Part shown: positions 50,566 through 59,437 of the stretch, in pieces
How the letters are laid out: every line of letters starts with the position of its first letter
How positions within the stretch are numbered: position 1 is the stretch's first letter
DNA from: PALSA-1335 sp965231025
GTDB lineage: Bacteria; Patescibacteriota; Gracilibacteria; UBA1369
DNA: 64,000 nucleotides
NCBI GenBank assembly: GCA_965231025.1
Contig: OZ246407.1
Span: forward strand, 248,001-312,000
Direction of reading: 5' to 3'
The notes under the pieces: generated by a model
The model's input: the letters and a program-made list of their open reading frames with translations, nothing else
The model's database searches: none
What the model was told of the DNA's origin: nothing
Made by a program: the position numbers and the translations under genes

Positions 50566-52065
50566 ATGAAAAAGAAGTTTATTTTCTTCGCGTTGGTGGC
50601 GATATTGAGCATCGGTATTTTGTCGGTTGCCAGTGCCGCCTTTAGTGACGTTTCGGTATCCACGCAATACGCCGACGCCATCAAATACGCGGAAACCAAC
50701 GGCATCGTGAGCGGATACCCTGATGGCTCTTTCAAGCCATTAAGCAGGATCAACCGCGCGGAGTTTACCAAAATTATTGTCGGCGCAACGACAGGATATA
50801 ACCCTTCACAGGATCCTTCGGGATACGATATTTACGCATTGGTCGGAGTGAGTTTCAGTGACGCCGTTTCCGGCGAATGGTACGTCCCGTATATCCGGAA
50901 AGCCCTTTCGGCCCAAATAATTTCAGGCTACCCCGACGGAACGTTTAAGCCGGCCAACGATATCAACTTTGCCGAGGCCGCAAAAATCATCGTCAAAGGT
51001 TTTGGCTACCAGACGCCAACAGACCCTGTTTGGTACAAACCATATGTGGACAAGCTTGCGGAAATGAAAGCCATTCCTGACACCATCACAAGTTTCGACT
51101 CTAGAATAAACCGCGGCGAGATGGTGGAAATGATCTACCGCATCAAGGCGAACATCACCACGAAAACATCCAAGGATTATACGTCGCTCGGCGGTTCAAC
51201 CGGGGGCACCGGAGGAGGGACGCAATCCTCGACGGCGCCAAAGATCGGCAGCTGCCAGATTTTCCCCGCGGACAACCCGTGGAATACCGACATTTCGGCA
51301 TACCCCGTTGATAACAACTCCACAAACTACATTGCGAACATCGGCGCGGGAGAGTACCTGCATCCCGATTTCGGAGGGAACGGAGAATATGGAATTCCTT
51401 ACAATGTCGTAGTGGCGGGGCAGGCAATGGTGCCGCTTCTCTCCATCGATTACGCCGATGAAAGCGATCCCGGACCATACCCGATTCCGGCGGACGCGAA
51501 AATCGAAAACGGAAGTGACGCCCACGTTCTGGTCGTGGACAGCGACAACTGCAAACTGTACGAACTGTACGCCGCAGAAAAAGTGCAGGGAGGCTGGAAC
51601 GCCGGCTCCGCGGCAATATTCGATCTCACATCCAACGCGCTCCGTCCCGAGGGCTGGACCTCCGCCGATGCGGCCGGTCTGCCGATTTTTCCGGGGCTTG
51701 TGCGGTACGACGAAGTCGCCGCCGGCTCCGTGAACCACGCGATCCGTTTCACGGTCAACCAGTCCCAGAAAGGATACATCCACCCGGCAACCCACTTTGC
51801 CAGCAGCTCCACCGATTCCAACAGACCTCCAATGGGCCTGCGGCTGCGGATGAAAGCCGGCTATGACATCTCCGGGCTTCACGGCCAGGCGCGGGTCATC
51901 GCGGAAGCATTCAAAAAATACGGCATGATTCTTGCCGATAACGGGAGCGACTGGTACTTCACCGGCGCGGCCGACCCGCGCTGGGACGATGAAGACCTCA
52001 ACCAGCTCAAAGGCATACCTGGAAGCGCCTTCGAAGTCGTTCAAACCGGAACTATCCGGCAGTAG
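50566..52065 (+). CDS. Secreted SLH protein with C-terminal NPWN-type domain
   Basis: A 499-residue protein with signal peptide (cleavage near ASA, about residue 25), three SLH repeats (about 26-205; GYPDGSFKPLSRINRAEF, GYPDGTFKPANDINFAEA), a Gly/Thr linker, then a C-terminal domain of about 270 residues. The latter begins FPADNPWNTDISAYPVD and continues with ADESDPGPYPIPADA, HVLVVDSDNCKLYELY, LPIFPGLVRYDEVAAG and PPMGLRLRMKA. I recognise this domain as widespread in secreted bacterial and some eukaryotic proteins, without a firmly known activity; a glycan-active role is only a guess. Here SLH domains tether it to the wall. Confidence 0.87.
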   Translation: MKKKFIFFALVAILSIGILSVASAAFSDVSVSTQYADAIKYAETNGIVSGYPDGSFKPLSRINRAEFTKIIVGATTGYNPSQDPSGYDIYALVGVSFSDAVSGEWYVPYIRKALSAQIISGYPDGTFKPANDINFAEAAKIIVKGFGYQTPTDPVWYKPYVDKLAEMKAIPDTITSFDSRINRGEMVEMIYRIKANITTKTSKDYTSLGGSTGGTGGGTQSSTAPKIGSCQIFPADNPWNTDISAYPVDNNSTNYIANIGAGEYLHPDFGGNGEYGIPYNVVVAGQAMVPLLSIDYADESDPGPYPIPADAKIENGSDAHVLVVDSDNCKLYELYAAEKVQGGWNAGSAAIFDLTSNALRPEGWTSADAAGLPIFPGLVRYDEVAAGSVNHAIRFTVNQSQKGYIHPATHFASSSTDSNRPPMGLRLRMKAGYDISGLHGQARVIAEAFKKYGMILADNGSDWYFTGAADPRWDDEDLNQLKGIPGSAFEVVQTGTIRQ

Positions 52066-52070
52066 AGTTT

Positions 52071-54080
52071 TCAGCCGGCCTCTTTTTTCAGGTCATCGTC
52101 GGCGCCCGTGCCGGGCGCCTGCTCGTGCCCCTGTTCCTGGTACGGGTCCTCGGCCAGGGCCTTCCTCACATTGCCGGCGGCGATCTTTGACACCGCTTCC
52201 GGGGACACCGGTTCGGAAACGGTCGTTCCTGACTCGCGGGGAGCGGGTGCGCCGGGAGGTGTCGGAGCCGGTTCGCGTCCGATTTTTCCCATAAGTTCGA
52301 CGAAATCGAAATTCTTGATCCGGTCATGCATCTCTTTGACGTACTGCCGTATCGCCTTGGTGTCGTTGCTTTCAATCTGTGAACTCTTTGCTTTTCGCGC
52401 CCGGCTCCTGATGCTGTTCACAAGGTGGTACAGCTCACCGAACACCTTGTTGAAATCTCCCGTGGCAATCCGGGGAGCGATCGTTTTTTTGCTCAGCATC
52501 AGATCCATGGTGGAGATCTTTTCGACCAGCGCGTCAAAATTCGGCGTTTTGTTCCCGCTGAAAAACTCGACGTATAACGCCTGGAGTTCGCTGTAGAAAC
52601 GCTGGATTTTGGTAATGAGGTAGATTTTCGTAAACTCCCCGGCGGCCTCATTTCGGGCACTCGGTTCCTCTCCCCTTTGAAGGGCTTCGACGGTATGGTG
52701 GATATACCCGATCATGACGGCTCCAAAAGTCTGGTAAGGTTCAAACATCATGATGGGCGTCGAGGCGAACGAACATCTTCGTTCCAAAGAACCAAGATTG
52801 GCAATCACTCTCGCGCGTTCCTTTTCCGTCATCGGACGGTCAAGCTGGTACACTTTTAACTGTTCGTGGAGCTGGTTTACCGTGTCGTAAAACTCCACGA
52901 AAGGCCTGCTTTGGCCCTCTATGTAGGTTTGGACGCGCGTTTCATCCTCAATCAGATACTGTTTGATCGCCGCAATCTCCTCGATGCGCTTTCCCACATG
53001 AAGATGGGAAGTGTTGATGCGGGCGCGGGTGGCGCCGGGGTTCAATGCGACGATGGTTTTAGCCGGACGCACCACCTTCATGACTCCCCCAAGCGTGGGT
53101 TTTCTTTTGGCCGGCCTCGTGTAGACGGTCTCCATGGTTACGGCGGCCTCGATCTGTTCCTTCATTTTTTTCTTATGGGCATTCGTCACGAAACGGAGTT
53201 TATCTACGAGGCCCAGAAGCTGGGCTTTAACCTCCTGAATGCGCAGGGGGTCCTTTGTTTTTTGCCACTCGGTGCTTATGCTCACGTCCACGTCGCGGAC
53301 GGTGCTTTGAATCGCCTGGAGCGTGGAAATTTCCTCGTCGTACCCCTTGAAAATGTGGCCGATCCGGCGGTGTGCCCCGTGAAGGTCGGTCAAAAACAGG
53401 ATTTTCTGGTCTCCGATCACCTGAGTTCCCAGAACCATACCTCCATTTTTACCCCCGTTGACGCGGAAAAGCCTGAAATAACGCAACTTTGACCTCTCAA
53501 GCTCATGGGAGAGGGTAAAGGCCTCAAGTCCTTCCAGCATCTCCTTGATGGCCGGTATTGCCTTCGCTCGGTGGGCAAGCTGTTTTTCCCTCTTCATGCC
53601 CTTGGGAGGGATAAACTCGGTAAGGCCAAGGTTCTCGAGCAGGGTGTTTGAAATATTTGCCGGATCGATGACGATATTTCTGGCGGTGACGTACTGTTCC
53701 CCTCTTTTAAAAGCCATACGTTCGGTACCGGCCGTAAGAATCTCCTGAAAAGCCTTCAGGTCAGTTCGTGGAGACCGCTCAAACTCCTCCTCGGTACTGC
53801 CAACGGTAACCATTCGGCCCCCCTCGGGGACTTCATGAAGTTTCGAGTGCCATATCAGATTCGGCGCAAGCTGTTCGATTTTTGAACGGATCCTCTCCTG
53901 GAACATCCGGATGTTTCTGCCGGCCTCCCGTTCGGGAAGCGGCTTCCCGTCTTCATCGAATAGTAATGACTGAAGCTCGGCCTGGGCCCTCCTGGTCATG
54001 GGAAGAGCATATTCAGGGACAAGCTTCTGATACACCGTAAAATCCGCGCCAACGGCATCCATGTCGGGAAATTTTGTCAT
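52071..54080 (-). CDS. Large cytoplasmic protein, unknown
   Basis: A 669-residue soluble protein, mostly helical, without signal or membrane segment. A central beta-rich part (about residues 215-260, RYFRLFRVNGGKNGGMVLG) lies between helical regions; the C-terminal 80 residues are Pro/Ala/Glu-rich and disordered. No family recognised. ATG 54080 was chosen because the longer frame to 54254 crosses a divergent promoter region. It converges with the SLH gene, 5 bp apart. Confidence 0.8.
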   Translation of the reverse strand: MTKFPDMDAVGADFTVYQKLVPEYALPMTRRAQAELQSLLFDEDGKPLPEREAGRNIRMFQERIRSKIEQLAPNLIWHSKLHEVPEGGRMVTVGSTEEEFERSPRTDLKAFQEILTAGTERMAFKRGEQYVTARNIVIDPANISNTLLENLGLTEFIPPKGMKREKQLAHRAKAIPAIKEMLEGLEAFTLSHELERSKLRYFRLFRVNGGKNGGMVLGTQVIGDQKILFLTDLHGAHRRIGHIFKGYDEEISTLQAIQSTVRDVDVSISTEWQKTKDPLRIQEVKAQLLGLVDKLRFVTNAHKKKMKEQIEAAVTMETVYTRPAKRKPTLGGVMKVVRPAKTIVALNPGATRARINTSHLHVGKRIEEIAAIKQYLIEDETRVQTYIEGQSRPFVEFYDTVNQLHEQLKVYQLDRPMTEKERARVIANLGSLERRCSFASTPIMMFEPYQTFGAVMIGYIHHTVEALQRGEEPSARNEAAGEFTKIYLITKIQRFYSELQALYVEFFSGNKTPNFDALVEKISTMDLMLSKKTIAPRIATGDFNKVFGELYHLVNSIRSRARKAKSSQIESNDTKAIRQYVKEMHDRIKNFDFVELMGKIGREPAPTPPGAPAPRESGTTVSEPVSPEAVSKIAAGNVRKALAEDPYQEQGHEQAPGTGADDDLKKEAG

Positions 54081-54162
54081 AAACCGCAGAAATGATAAAA
54101 GGAAGCGATGATAACCGAATATCGGCAAAAAGAAAACAGTTTTTGACGAAACCGAAGGGTTA

Positions 54163-54190
54163 TTGACAAGTTTGGGTTTTGCCCTATAAT
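54163..54190 (+). promoter_or_regulatory. Consensus promoter of the lysozyme-like gene
   Basis: TTGACA (54163-54168), 16-bp spacer, TATAAT (54185-54190): both hexamers perfect. Expected start near 54197. Confidence 0.92.
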
Positions 54191-54227
54191 AACGCACCAC
54201 GAACGCAGAAACGTACTTTTTGATGAA

Positions 54228-55112
54228 ATGGCCATGGACGTCGAAACGAACCAACCCCGTCCGGAAATCTCCGGAAAGTCAAAAGTTGTGAAAACAGTAG
54301 CCAACATGCTCGTGGTAGTGATTGGTATCTCCACAGGGGCGGCTATTGTTCACGGAATGGTTTACCAGCAATGTGTGGTGAAAAAGGTTTCATTCATCGC
54401 GGGCGTTTTGCCCCCGGGCATGCTCAGCGAACAGGAAACGGGCAGTGGATCTTTCGATATTCAGAACTGTTTCGACGGCACGGGAAACCGGGAGACTCAG
54501 CAGGAAGTGGACGGTTTTGAGGCGGGAGTCCTTCCGCCGGAGGAACCCGTATCAACAGAATCACAATCGAGTGTTCAGGGAGCGACCCCGATCGTCACCA
54601 ATACGGTCGAAACGGCAACTCCGCCCCAGACATCCGCACCGGCACCGGCCCCTCAGCAGGCCACGGCTCCAACAAAACCCCAGGAAGCTCCTGCGCAGCC
54701 CCTAAAAAAGGAACCGGCCAATCCCAAGCCTGCCACCGCAAAAACAACCCCACCAAAGGCAACGCCAGCAAAAACAACGGTAAAAACGACCACTCAAAAG
54801 CAAAGCACCGCAAAAGTAAAACCGGTGACCGTGAACCTGGACAAATTGAGCCTGGCCGTCGCCATGCAGGAAACCCACAACTGCAAGGACACCCGGGGGT
54901 CGGCGCTCCTGAATAACTGCCACGGATTCAGGAAGAACGGGAAGTTCATGAGTTTCAGCACCCAGGCTGAAAGCCACGCATATTTCAAACAACTCTGGGC
55001 CAGAAGCTACGGCGGAGGCTTCCCCACATACCGCCTGGCCCAGATCTACAGCGGAAACGACCGTCCGGACAACTGGCTCAAAAATGTGACGTACTACTAC
55101 AACAAATTGTAA
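54228..55112 (+). CDS. Membrane-anchored protein with lysozyme-like C-terminal domain
   Basis: A 294-residue protein: short cytoplasmic start, one membrane helix (about residues 22-45), a long Pro/Thr/Ala/Lys-rich spacer (about 100-205), and a C-terminal domain of about 90 residues (LSLAVAMQETHNCKDTRGSA; GGFPTYRLAQIYSGND). The latter looks like the glucosaminidase/lysozyme-like fold, with a likely catalytic glutamate in MQETHNC. It may trim peptidoglycan at a distance from the membrane. Expressed from a perfect consensus promoter. ATG 54234 is an alternative start. Confidence 0.78.
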   Translation: MAMDVETNQPRPEISGKSKVVKTVANMLVVVIGISTGAAIVHGMVYQQCVVKKVSFIAGVLPPGMLSEQETGSGSFDIQNCFDGTGNRETQQEVDGFEAGVLPPEEPVSTESQSSVQGATPIVTNTVETATPPQTSAPAPAPQQATAPTKPQEAPAQPLKKEPANPKPATAKTTPPKATPAKTTVKTTTQKQSTAKVKPVTVNLDKLSLAVAMQETHNCKDTRGSALLNNCHGFRKNGKFMSFSTQAESHAYFKQLWARSYGGGFPTYRLAQIYSGNDRPDNWLKNVTYYYNKL

Positions 55113-55168
55113 AAACCGGGAGCAGCGGTTAATATGTCTCCGTACTCCCATTCAATTCCCAAAACACC

Positions 55169-55414
55169 ATGTGCCAGGCCATCAACCAGGAACTCATCAT
55201 CAAGATGGAGGAAAGTTTAAAGCAGTCCTTTCCCGACGGGGATTTCGAAATAACCGACGGTGACGACGGCAGCCACCTGCACGTGACGGTGACGGCGGGC
55301 CTGTTCAGGGACAAAAGCATGATCCAGCAGCACAGAATGGTATACGCCGCGCTGGACGAACTGCTCAAGTCCGGGGAACTTCATTCCATCAACATTAAAA
55401 CCGTCGCGGCATAG
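55169..55414 (+). CDS. BolA-family protein
   Basis: An 81-residue BolA protein with the class II KH-like fold: a helix (INQELIIKMEESLKQSF), the central DGSHLHVTVTAGLF and the QQHRMVYAALDELL motif. It lies 27 bp upstream of a monothiol glutaredoxin gene. BolA and Grx4-type glutaredoxins form [2Fe-2S]-bridged heterodimers in iron regulation and cluster delivery, so the pair is very probably functional together. Confidence 0.93.
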   Translation: MCQAINQELIIKMEESLKQSFPDGDFEITDGDDGSHLHVTVTAGLFRDKSMIQQHRMVYAALDELLKSGELHSINIKTVAA

Positions 55415-55441
55415 ATCCAAAAACTCCTTAACACAAAAATC

Positions 55442-55780
55442 ATGAGCAACGACTCCGGCGTTCAAATCACCGTCACCAGCGACCATCATCAGAAGATCGA
55501 ACAGCTCATCAAGAGTCACAAGGTTTTTGTGTTCATGAAAGGAACTCCGCAGGAACCCATGTGCCGTTTCAGCGCCCAGGTAAAGGATATTTTCGATGAT
55601 CTCAATGTGCCTTTCCAGGGATTCAACGTACTTGAAGACTTTGAGATGCGCCAGGCCATCAAGGATTATACCGGCTGGCCCACGCTTCCCCAGATTTTCA
55701 TCAACGGGAACTTCATCGGTGGCGCCGATATTCTTGTTGAGCTCAAGGAAAACGGAGAACTCCTGAAATTGCTTGCCTAA
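55442..55780 (+). CDS. Monothiol glutaredoxin (Grx4/GrxD type) with CRFS active site
   Basis: A 112-residue Grx4-family protein: VFVFMKGTPQEPMCRFS (active cysteine 41), the WPTLPQIFINGNFIGG glutathione-site motif, and GADI where GCDI is usual. The canonical active site is CGFS; arginine replaces the glycine. The family carries [2Fe-2S] clusters with glutathione or a substitute thiol. Paired with BolA directly upstream. Confidence 0.93.
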   Translation: MSNDSGVQITVTSDHHQKIEQLIKSHKVFVFMKGTPQEPMCRFSAQVKDIFDDLNVPFQGFNVLEDFEMRQAIKDYTGWPTLPQIFINGNFIGGADILVELKENGELLKLLA

Positions 55781-55830
55781 TTTCTCCTGCAGCTTCTATA
55801 CTGCCTGCATATCACTTAACCCATACAAAA

Positions 55831-56358
55831 ATGGACGTAATTAACGGTGTATCTCTTGAAAAATACGCCGAACTTTGTGCGCTGATGGCGGACACGGGAA
55901 CCGACGAGGAAAAACAGAACTCCATCGCCGAAGCGAATGGAGTAAAAACCGAAGATTGGAAGGCCGCAAAAGACGGGTACACCAAACGCATGATGGACCC
56001 GGCCGACATGGGAAAAACAGCTATGGCGTTCATGCCCCTCATGCAGGCTGCCCAGGCAAAAGCCCGCGGTGGAGCGGAACCTTGCACGATCGAAGTATAC
56101 GCCAAAGTCCATGCCGAAATGGCGCTTCGCAAAGACCCCGCCGATCCGGGCAAGAAGATCGATTACATGGTCGTTTTGCAGGAAAACGGGTTCACCCAGC
56201 CAAAGTGGCTCGAGTGCGAAAACTACTGGACTCCGGTGGTCACCACCGACCCTAAACTTCCCGCCGAGATGCAGCAGCGGTTCAACCCGGAAAAAGGGGC
56301 AAAATACGCCGAACTCATCCAGAAGGAAAGCGACAGAATTTTAGGGATAACACGATAA
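55831..56358 (+). CDS. Unknown soluble protein
   Basis: A 175-residue cytoplasmic protein, acidic and helical, with a conserved-looking core (CALMADTGTDEEKQ; QENGFTQPKWLECENYWTPVV). No family recognised. It has a -10 box TATACT (55797) with an imperfect -35 (TTGCCT, 18-bp spacer) and lies behind the BolA-glutaredoxin pair. A hairpin terminator follows. Confidence 0.75.
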   Translation: MDVINGVSLEKYAELCALMADTGTDEEKQNSIAEANGVKTEDWKAAKDGYTKRMMDPADMGKTAMAFMPLMQAAQAKARGGAEPCTIEVYAKVHAEMALRKDPADPGKKIDYMVVLQENGFTQPKWLECENYWTPVVTTDPKLPAEMQQRFNPEKGAKYAELIQKESDRILGITR

Positions 56359-56370
56359 TGTACTGAGAAG

Positions 56371-56412
56371 CGAAAAAACCGCTTATTCTTAACTGAATTG
56401 GAGGTTTTTTCG
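56371..56412. terminator. Hairpin terminator with long loop
   Basis: CGAAAAAACC and GGTTTTTTCG form a perfect 10-bp stem around a 22-nt loop; A/T-rich arms on both sides allow weak termination either way. Confidence 0.6.
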
Positions 56413-56463
56413 ATGATCTTCCGGGTTATATATAGACCAGTGGAGCAGTACAAGACCATAAAC

Positions 56464-56492
56464 TTGCGAACTATGCTAATTTAGTATACAAT
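56464..56492 (+). promoter_or_regulatory. Promoter of the secreted repeat protein
   Basis: TTGCGA, 17-bp spacer, TACAAT; ATG follows at 56525. Confidence 0.65.
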
Positions 56493-56524
56493 ATACAAGA
56501 GAAAACAAAAATAACACATCAGCC

Positions 56525-57196
56525 ATGAAAAGTTTTTTGGCTACAAAATTGGTAGCGACCCTCATAGGTACATTGGCGATCAGTGGTGTCTGCCAGGCGC
56601 ATATTCTGTTTCAGGATGACGATTTTGACACCGTCGAATCATCATCGATTCTTATTGGATCAAATGACGGTGGCGCCAACAATACATCGATCCGTTTCGG
56701 CAACGATTCCACCGCTTCCAATAACGGTAATCTTGTGTGGGACATCGGAACCAAACATTTTACCTTCGACAACCCGGTCGATATTACCGGAGGATTGACC
56801 GCTTCTTCGGGTATCAATTCGACGACTATTGGAGCGGTTACCCCGGCCACGGGGGCGTTTACAACGTTAACCGCGTCAACAAGCCTTAATATTGGTACCG
56901 GCACCAGTGTCACCAAACACATTTCGACGACAACCGCCAATGTCACCAGCGCAAATATCAGTGCCGCCAACTGCGGGGATTATGCGAGCATCGCCGTGAC
57001 GGGCGCAAATGTCGGCGATACGGTGATCGCAACCCCCGAAGCGATTTCGGGAGGCATCGAAACGGTGGACCTGATCTGGAACGCGCTCGTGTCAGCCTCG
57101 GACACGGTCACCATTCGCGCCTGCAACCCTTTGACGCTTCTGGGCGTAAATACGGCCAACACCCAGACCTGGCGCGTGGATATTTGGCAACATTGA
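56525..57196 (+). CDS. Secreted tail-fibre-like surface protein
   Basis: A 223-residue protein with signal peptide (cleavage near CQA, about residue 25). The body is Thr/Ser/Gly/Asn-rich with the pattern TTIGAVTPATGAFTTLTAS, frequent in phage tail fibres and bacterial surface beta-helical proteins. The C-terminal 80 residues form a compact beta domain. Probably a surface protein or adhesin; exact role unknown. It has its own promoter. Confidence 0.75.
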   Translation: MKSFLATKLVATLIGTLAISGVCQAHILFQDDDFDTVESSSILIGSNDGGANNTSIRFGNDSTASNNGNLVWDIGTKHFTFDNPVDITGGLTASSGINSTTIGAVTPATGAFTTLTASTSLNIGTGTSVTKHISTTTANVTSANISAANCGDYASIAVTGANVGDTVIATPEAISGGIETVDLIWNALVSASDTVTIRACNPLTLLGVNTANTQTWRVDIWQH

Positions 57197-57201
57197 TACC
57201 C

Positions 57202-57378
57202 ATGAGTAAAAAACGAAAAATTCCGGCGCTGATCAAACAAAAAATATTGGCCGAACTTGGTCCGGATCACAGAATTACGAAATACCAGGGCAGAAGAAAC
57301 GCTCTCCTGGCCGAAGGAGCGAATCTGAATACATTTCTGCATCTGATTCGCGTCGCTTCAGAGGATAAAAAAGCCTGA
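57202..57378 (+). CDS. Small basic protein, unknown
   Basis: A 58-residue basic protein (MSKKRKIPALIKQKILAEL). GATACCC directly before ATG matches the native pre-start pattern. It begins 5 bp after the preceding stop and is probably co-transcribed. No family recognised; nucleic-acid binding is conceivable from charge alone. Confidence 0.6.
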   Translation: MSKKRKIPALIKQKILAELGPDHRITKYQGRRNALLAEGANLNTFLHLIRVASEDKKA

Positions 57379-57407
57379 ATTCAAACCCGCCTCAATTCCC
57401 GGCGCTG

Positions 57408-58820
57408 TTATTCGTGCCCGCTTACAAACGTCAGAGCGATGCCCTTGCAGTCCGCGCGGCCCGTTCGTCCTATGCGGTGAACGTAGTCGTCGTAGGTGGC
57501 GGGAATGTCGAAGTTAATCACATGGCTGACGCCGTTGATATCAAGGCCGCGCGCCGCCACGTCGGTAGCAACGAGCACTTTGACTTCGCCGCGCTTGAAT
57601 CTGATGAGCGCCTTCTGGCGGTAGTTTTGTGATTTATTCCCGTGAATGGAGTCGGACTTGATCCCGGATGTTAACAGGGCCTTGGCGACCTTTTCCACGC
57701 CATGCTTGGTTCTTCCGAACACGAGCACTTTATCAAACCCGGGTTTGGCCAGGTGTTCAATCAGAATTCTCAGCTTTGCGCTGTTATCCTGCGGAACACG
57801 GACAATATCCTGATCGACGTTCGCCGCGGTGTCGCGCATTTTTACCGAAATCTTCACCGGTTCCTTGGTGAACTGGCGGATCAGTTCCTCCACCTTGTTG
57901 TCGAGAGTGGCGGTAAAGAAGAATGACTGACGTTGCTGTGGCATTTTGCCCAGAATCGTGCGGATATCGTTGATGAAGCCCATATCAACCATTCGGTCAG
58001 CCTCGTCCAGAACCACGTTCTGGAACTGTTCAAGTTTGAGGAGTCTGCGGTCGATGAGATCCAGGATGCGTCCCGGAGTTCCGATAATGAAATTATGCGG
58101 GTGCTTGAGCATCCGGATCTGGAACATAATATTGCTCCCTCCGATGCAGAGAATGGAATTGAGGTTGAACCCTTTTCCAAAATCACGGAGCTCGTCATTG
58201 ATCTGCAGGGCCAGTTCGCGCGTAGGTGCGAGAATGAGCGCTTTCTGGGAACGGTTGTCGAGCATCTTGTTCAACAGCGGAATCAAAAACGCCGCGGTTT
58301 TACCGGTTCCGGTATTCGCAAGACCGATCACATCCTTCCCTGCCAATCCGTGGGGAATGGTCTGGTCCTGGATCGGGGTCGGGGTCAGATACCCCTTCTG
58401 CTTCACATTGTTCTTGATCCGTGGATCCATCTGAAAATCTTCGAACTTGTGCTGGATAACCTGTTCGACTGTTTTCAATACCGTCTCATCGTTCACCTTG
58501 CTGATGAGCTGGTTGATATTGATGGTGGTTCCCTGGACGCGTCTGCTTTTTTGCATCGGTCTGCGGAAACCGCCCCGTCCGAACGGTTTGGCGCCAAAAG
58601 ACCTGCCGCCGCCGTATGAACCGCCATACGATTTTGAGCCGTAGGACTTCGCGCCATATGGCTTCGAGCCAAACGATTTGGCTCCGGCCGGTTGAGCCCC
58701 CTGGGAACCGTTTGAAGGGTTACCCTGGAAACTGCCGCCCTGTGGGGCCGGCTTAGAATAGTTGCCTTGCGGCTTGGTCCCAAACGAACGTTTAGGAAAT
58801 CTGGAAAACTGCTTTTGCAT
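57408..58820 (-). CDS. DEAD-box RNA helicase with Gly/Ser/Tyr-rich N-terminal tail
   Basis: A 470-residue helicase. Residues 1-95 are low complexity (repeated S-F/Y-G-x-K-P/S units, ending in a Gly/Arg-rich stretch). The core follows with the Q motif (TPTPIQDQTIP), Walker A ANTGTGKTAAF, PTRELALQ, TPGR, DEAD (VLDEADRM), FTATL (SAT variant), and HRIGRTGR. It unwinds RNA duplexes in ribosome assembly or decay. Usual RhlE-type tails are C-terminal; here the tail is N-terminal and could drive condensate formation. The about 100-nt 5' leader has a CCCTC-CAC-GAGGG hairpin. Confidence 0.95.
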   Translation of the reverse strand: MQKQFSRFPKRSFGTKPQGNYSKPAPQGGSFQGNPSNGSQGAQPAGAKSFGSKPYGAKSYGSKSYGGSYGGGRSFGAKPFGRGGFRRPMQKSRRVQGTTININQLISKVNDETVLKTVEQVIQHKFEDFQMDPRIKNNVKQKGYLTPTPIQDQTIPHGLAGKDVIGLANTGTGKTAAFLIPLLNKMLDNRSQKALILAPTRELALQINDELRDFGKGFNLNSILCIGGSNIMFQIRMLKHPHNFIIGTPGRILDLIDRRLLKLEQFQNVVLDEADRMVDMGFINDIRTILGKMPQQRQSFFFTATLDNKVEELIRQFTKEPVKISVKMRDTAANVDQDIVRVPQDNSAKLRILIEHLAKPGFDKVLVFGRTKHGVEKVAKALLTSGIKSDSIHGNKSQNYRQKALIRFKRGEVKVLVATDVAARGLDINGVSHVINFDIPATYDDYVHRIGRTGRADCKGIALTFVSGHE

Positions 58821-59013
58821 AAAAATATTGTGTTATGAAACCTTAAACTGGATGCTGTCCCTCGTGGAGGGTGCTAGAGCCAGCCAAGACTTTTATGCAG
58901 AAGCTTACTCTATAATCCGTTCTTAATTTCGGAAATAATGCTGGTTAAGTCTACAATACATAATTCCATATGTCAACCCCTGTTTCCCCCATACCCAAAA
59001 AACTGATGGGTTA

Positions 59014-59022
59014 TGCTACAAT
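59014..59022 (+). promoter_or_regulatory. Extended -10 promoter, near-leaderless start
   Basis: TG-C-TACAAT ends seven bases before ATG 59030. A second possible -10 (TACAAT, 58952) would serve the earlier ATG at 58970. Confidence 0.5.
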
Positions 59023-59029
59023 GCCAGTG

Positions 59030-59437
59030 ATGATTCAAGATATTACCATCTACATTATTGGCGCTCTGGGAGCCGTGGCGCTCCTGATCGGCATGAACAT
59101 CGGAGCGGGAATTTACCTGGCGGGCGGGGCAAAAGAAAACCCGGAAAGAATCAAAAAAATGAGCGTTGTGGTAAAAGCGATCGCCTTCATACTTTTCATA
59201 GTCATCGGCTTCAGCATGATTCCGGTCATGGTGAAGTTTTTCACGGACGCACTGCCGGAAATCATCGGAGAGTCTTCTCTGACTGAAGTACTTCAAAAGA
59301 ACGCCATGGTCATCGTGTACGGAGTCTGGGCCGTTTACGCCATCGGCATGGGCATAGCGTTCCCCGCGATGAAAAAAAGCGGATTCTTTGATCCGGAATT
59401 GCCCAATCCCCCTGAACCTCCCGCACCTAAAGAGTAA
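59030..59437 (+). CDS. Small membrane protein, three helices
   Basis: A 135-residue protein with three membrane helices (about residues 4-30, 48-73 and 93-115) and a Pro-rich tail (PELPNPPEPPAPKE). No family recognised. An upstream in-frame ATG at 58970 would add 20 residues, but the extended -10 promoter at 59014 lies between the two, favouring 59030. It overlaps the convergent next gene by 11 bp. Confidence 0.7.
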   Translation: MIQDITIYIIGALGAVALLIGMNIGAGIYLAGGAKENPERIKKMSVVVKAIAFILFIVIGFSMIPVMVKFFTDALPEIIGESSLTEVLQKNAMVIVYGVWAVYAIGMGIAFPAMKKSGFFDPELPNPPEPPAPKE

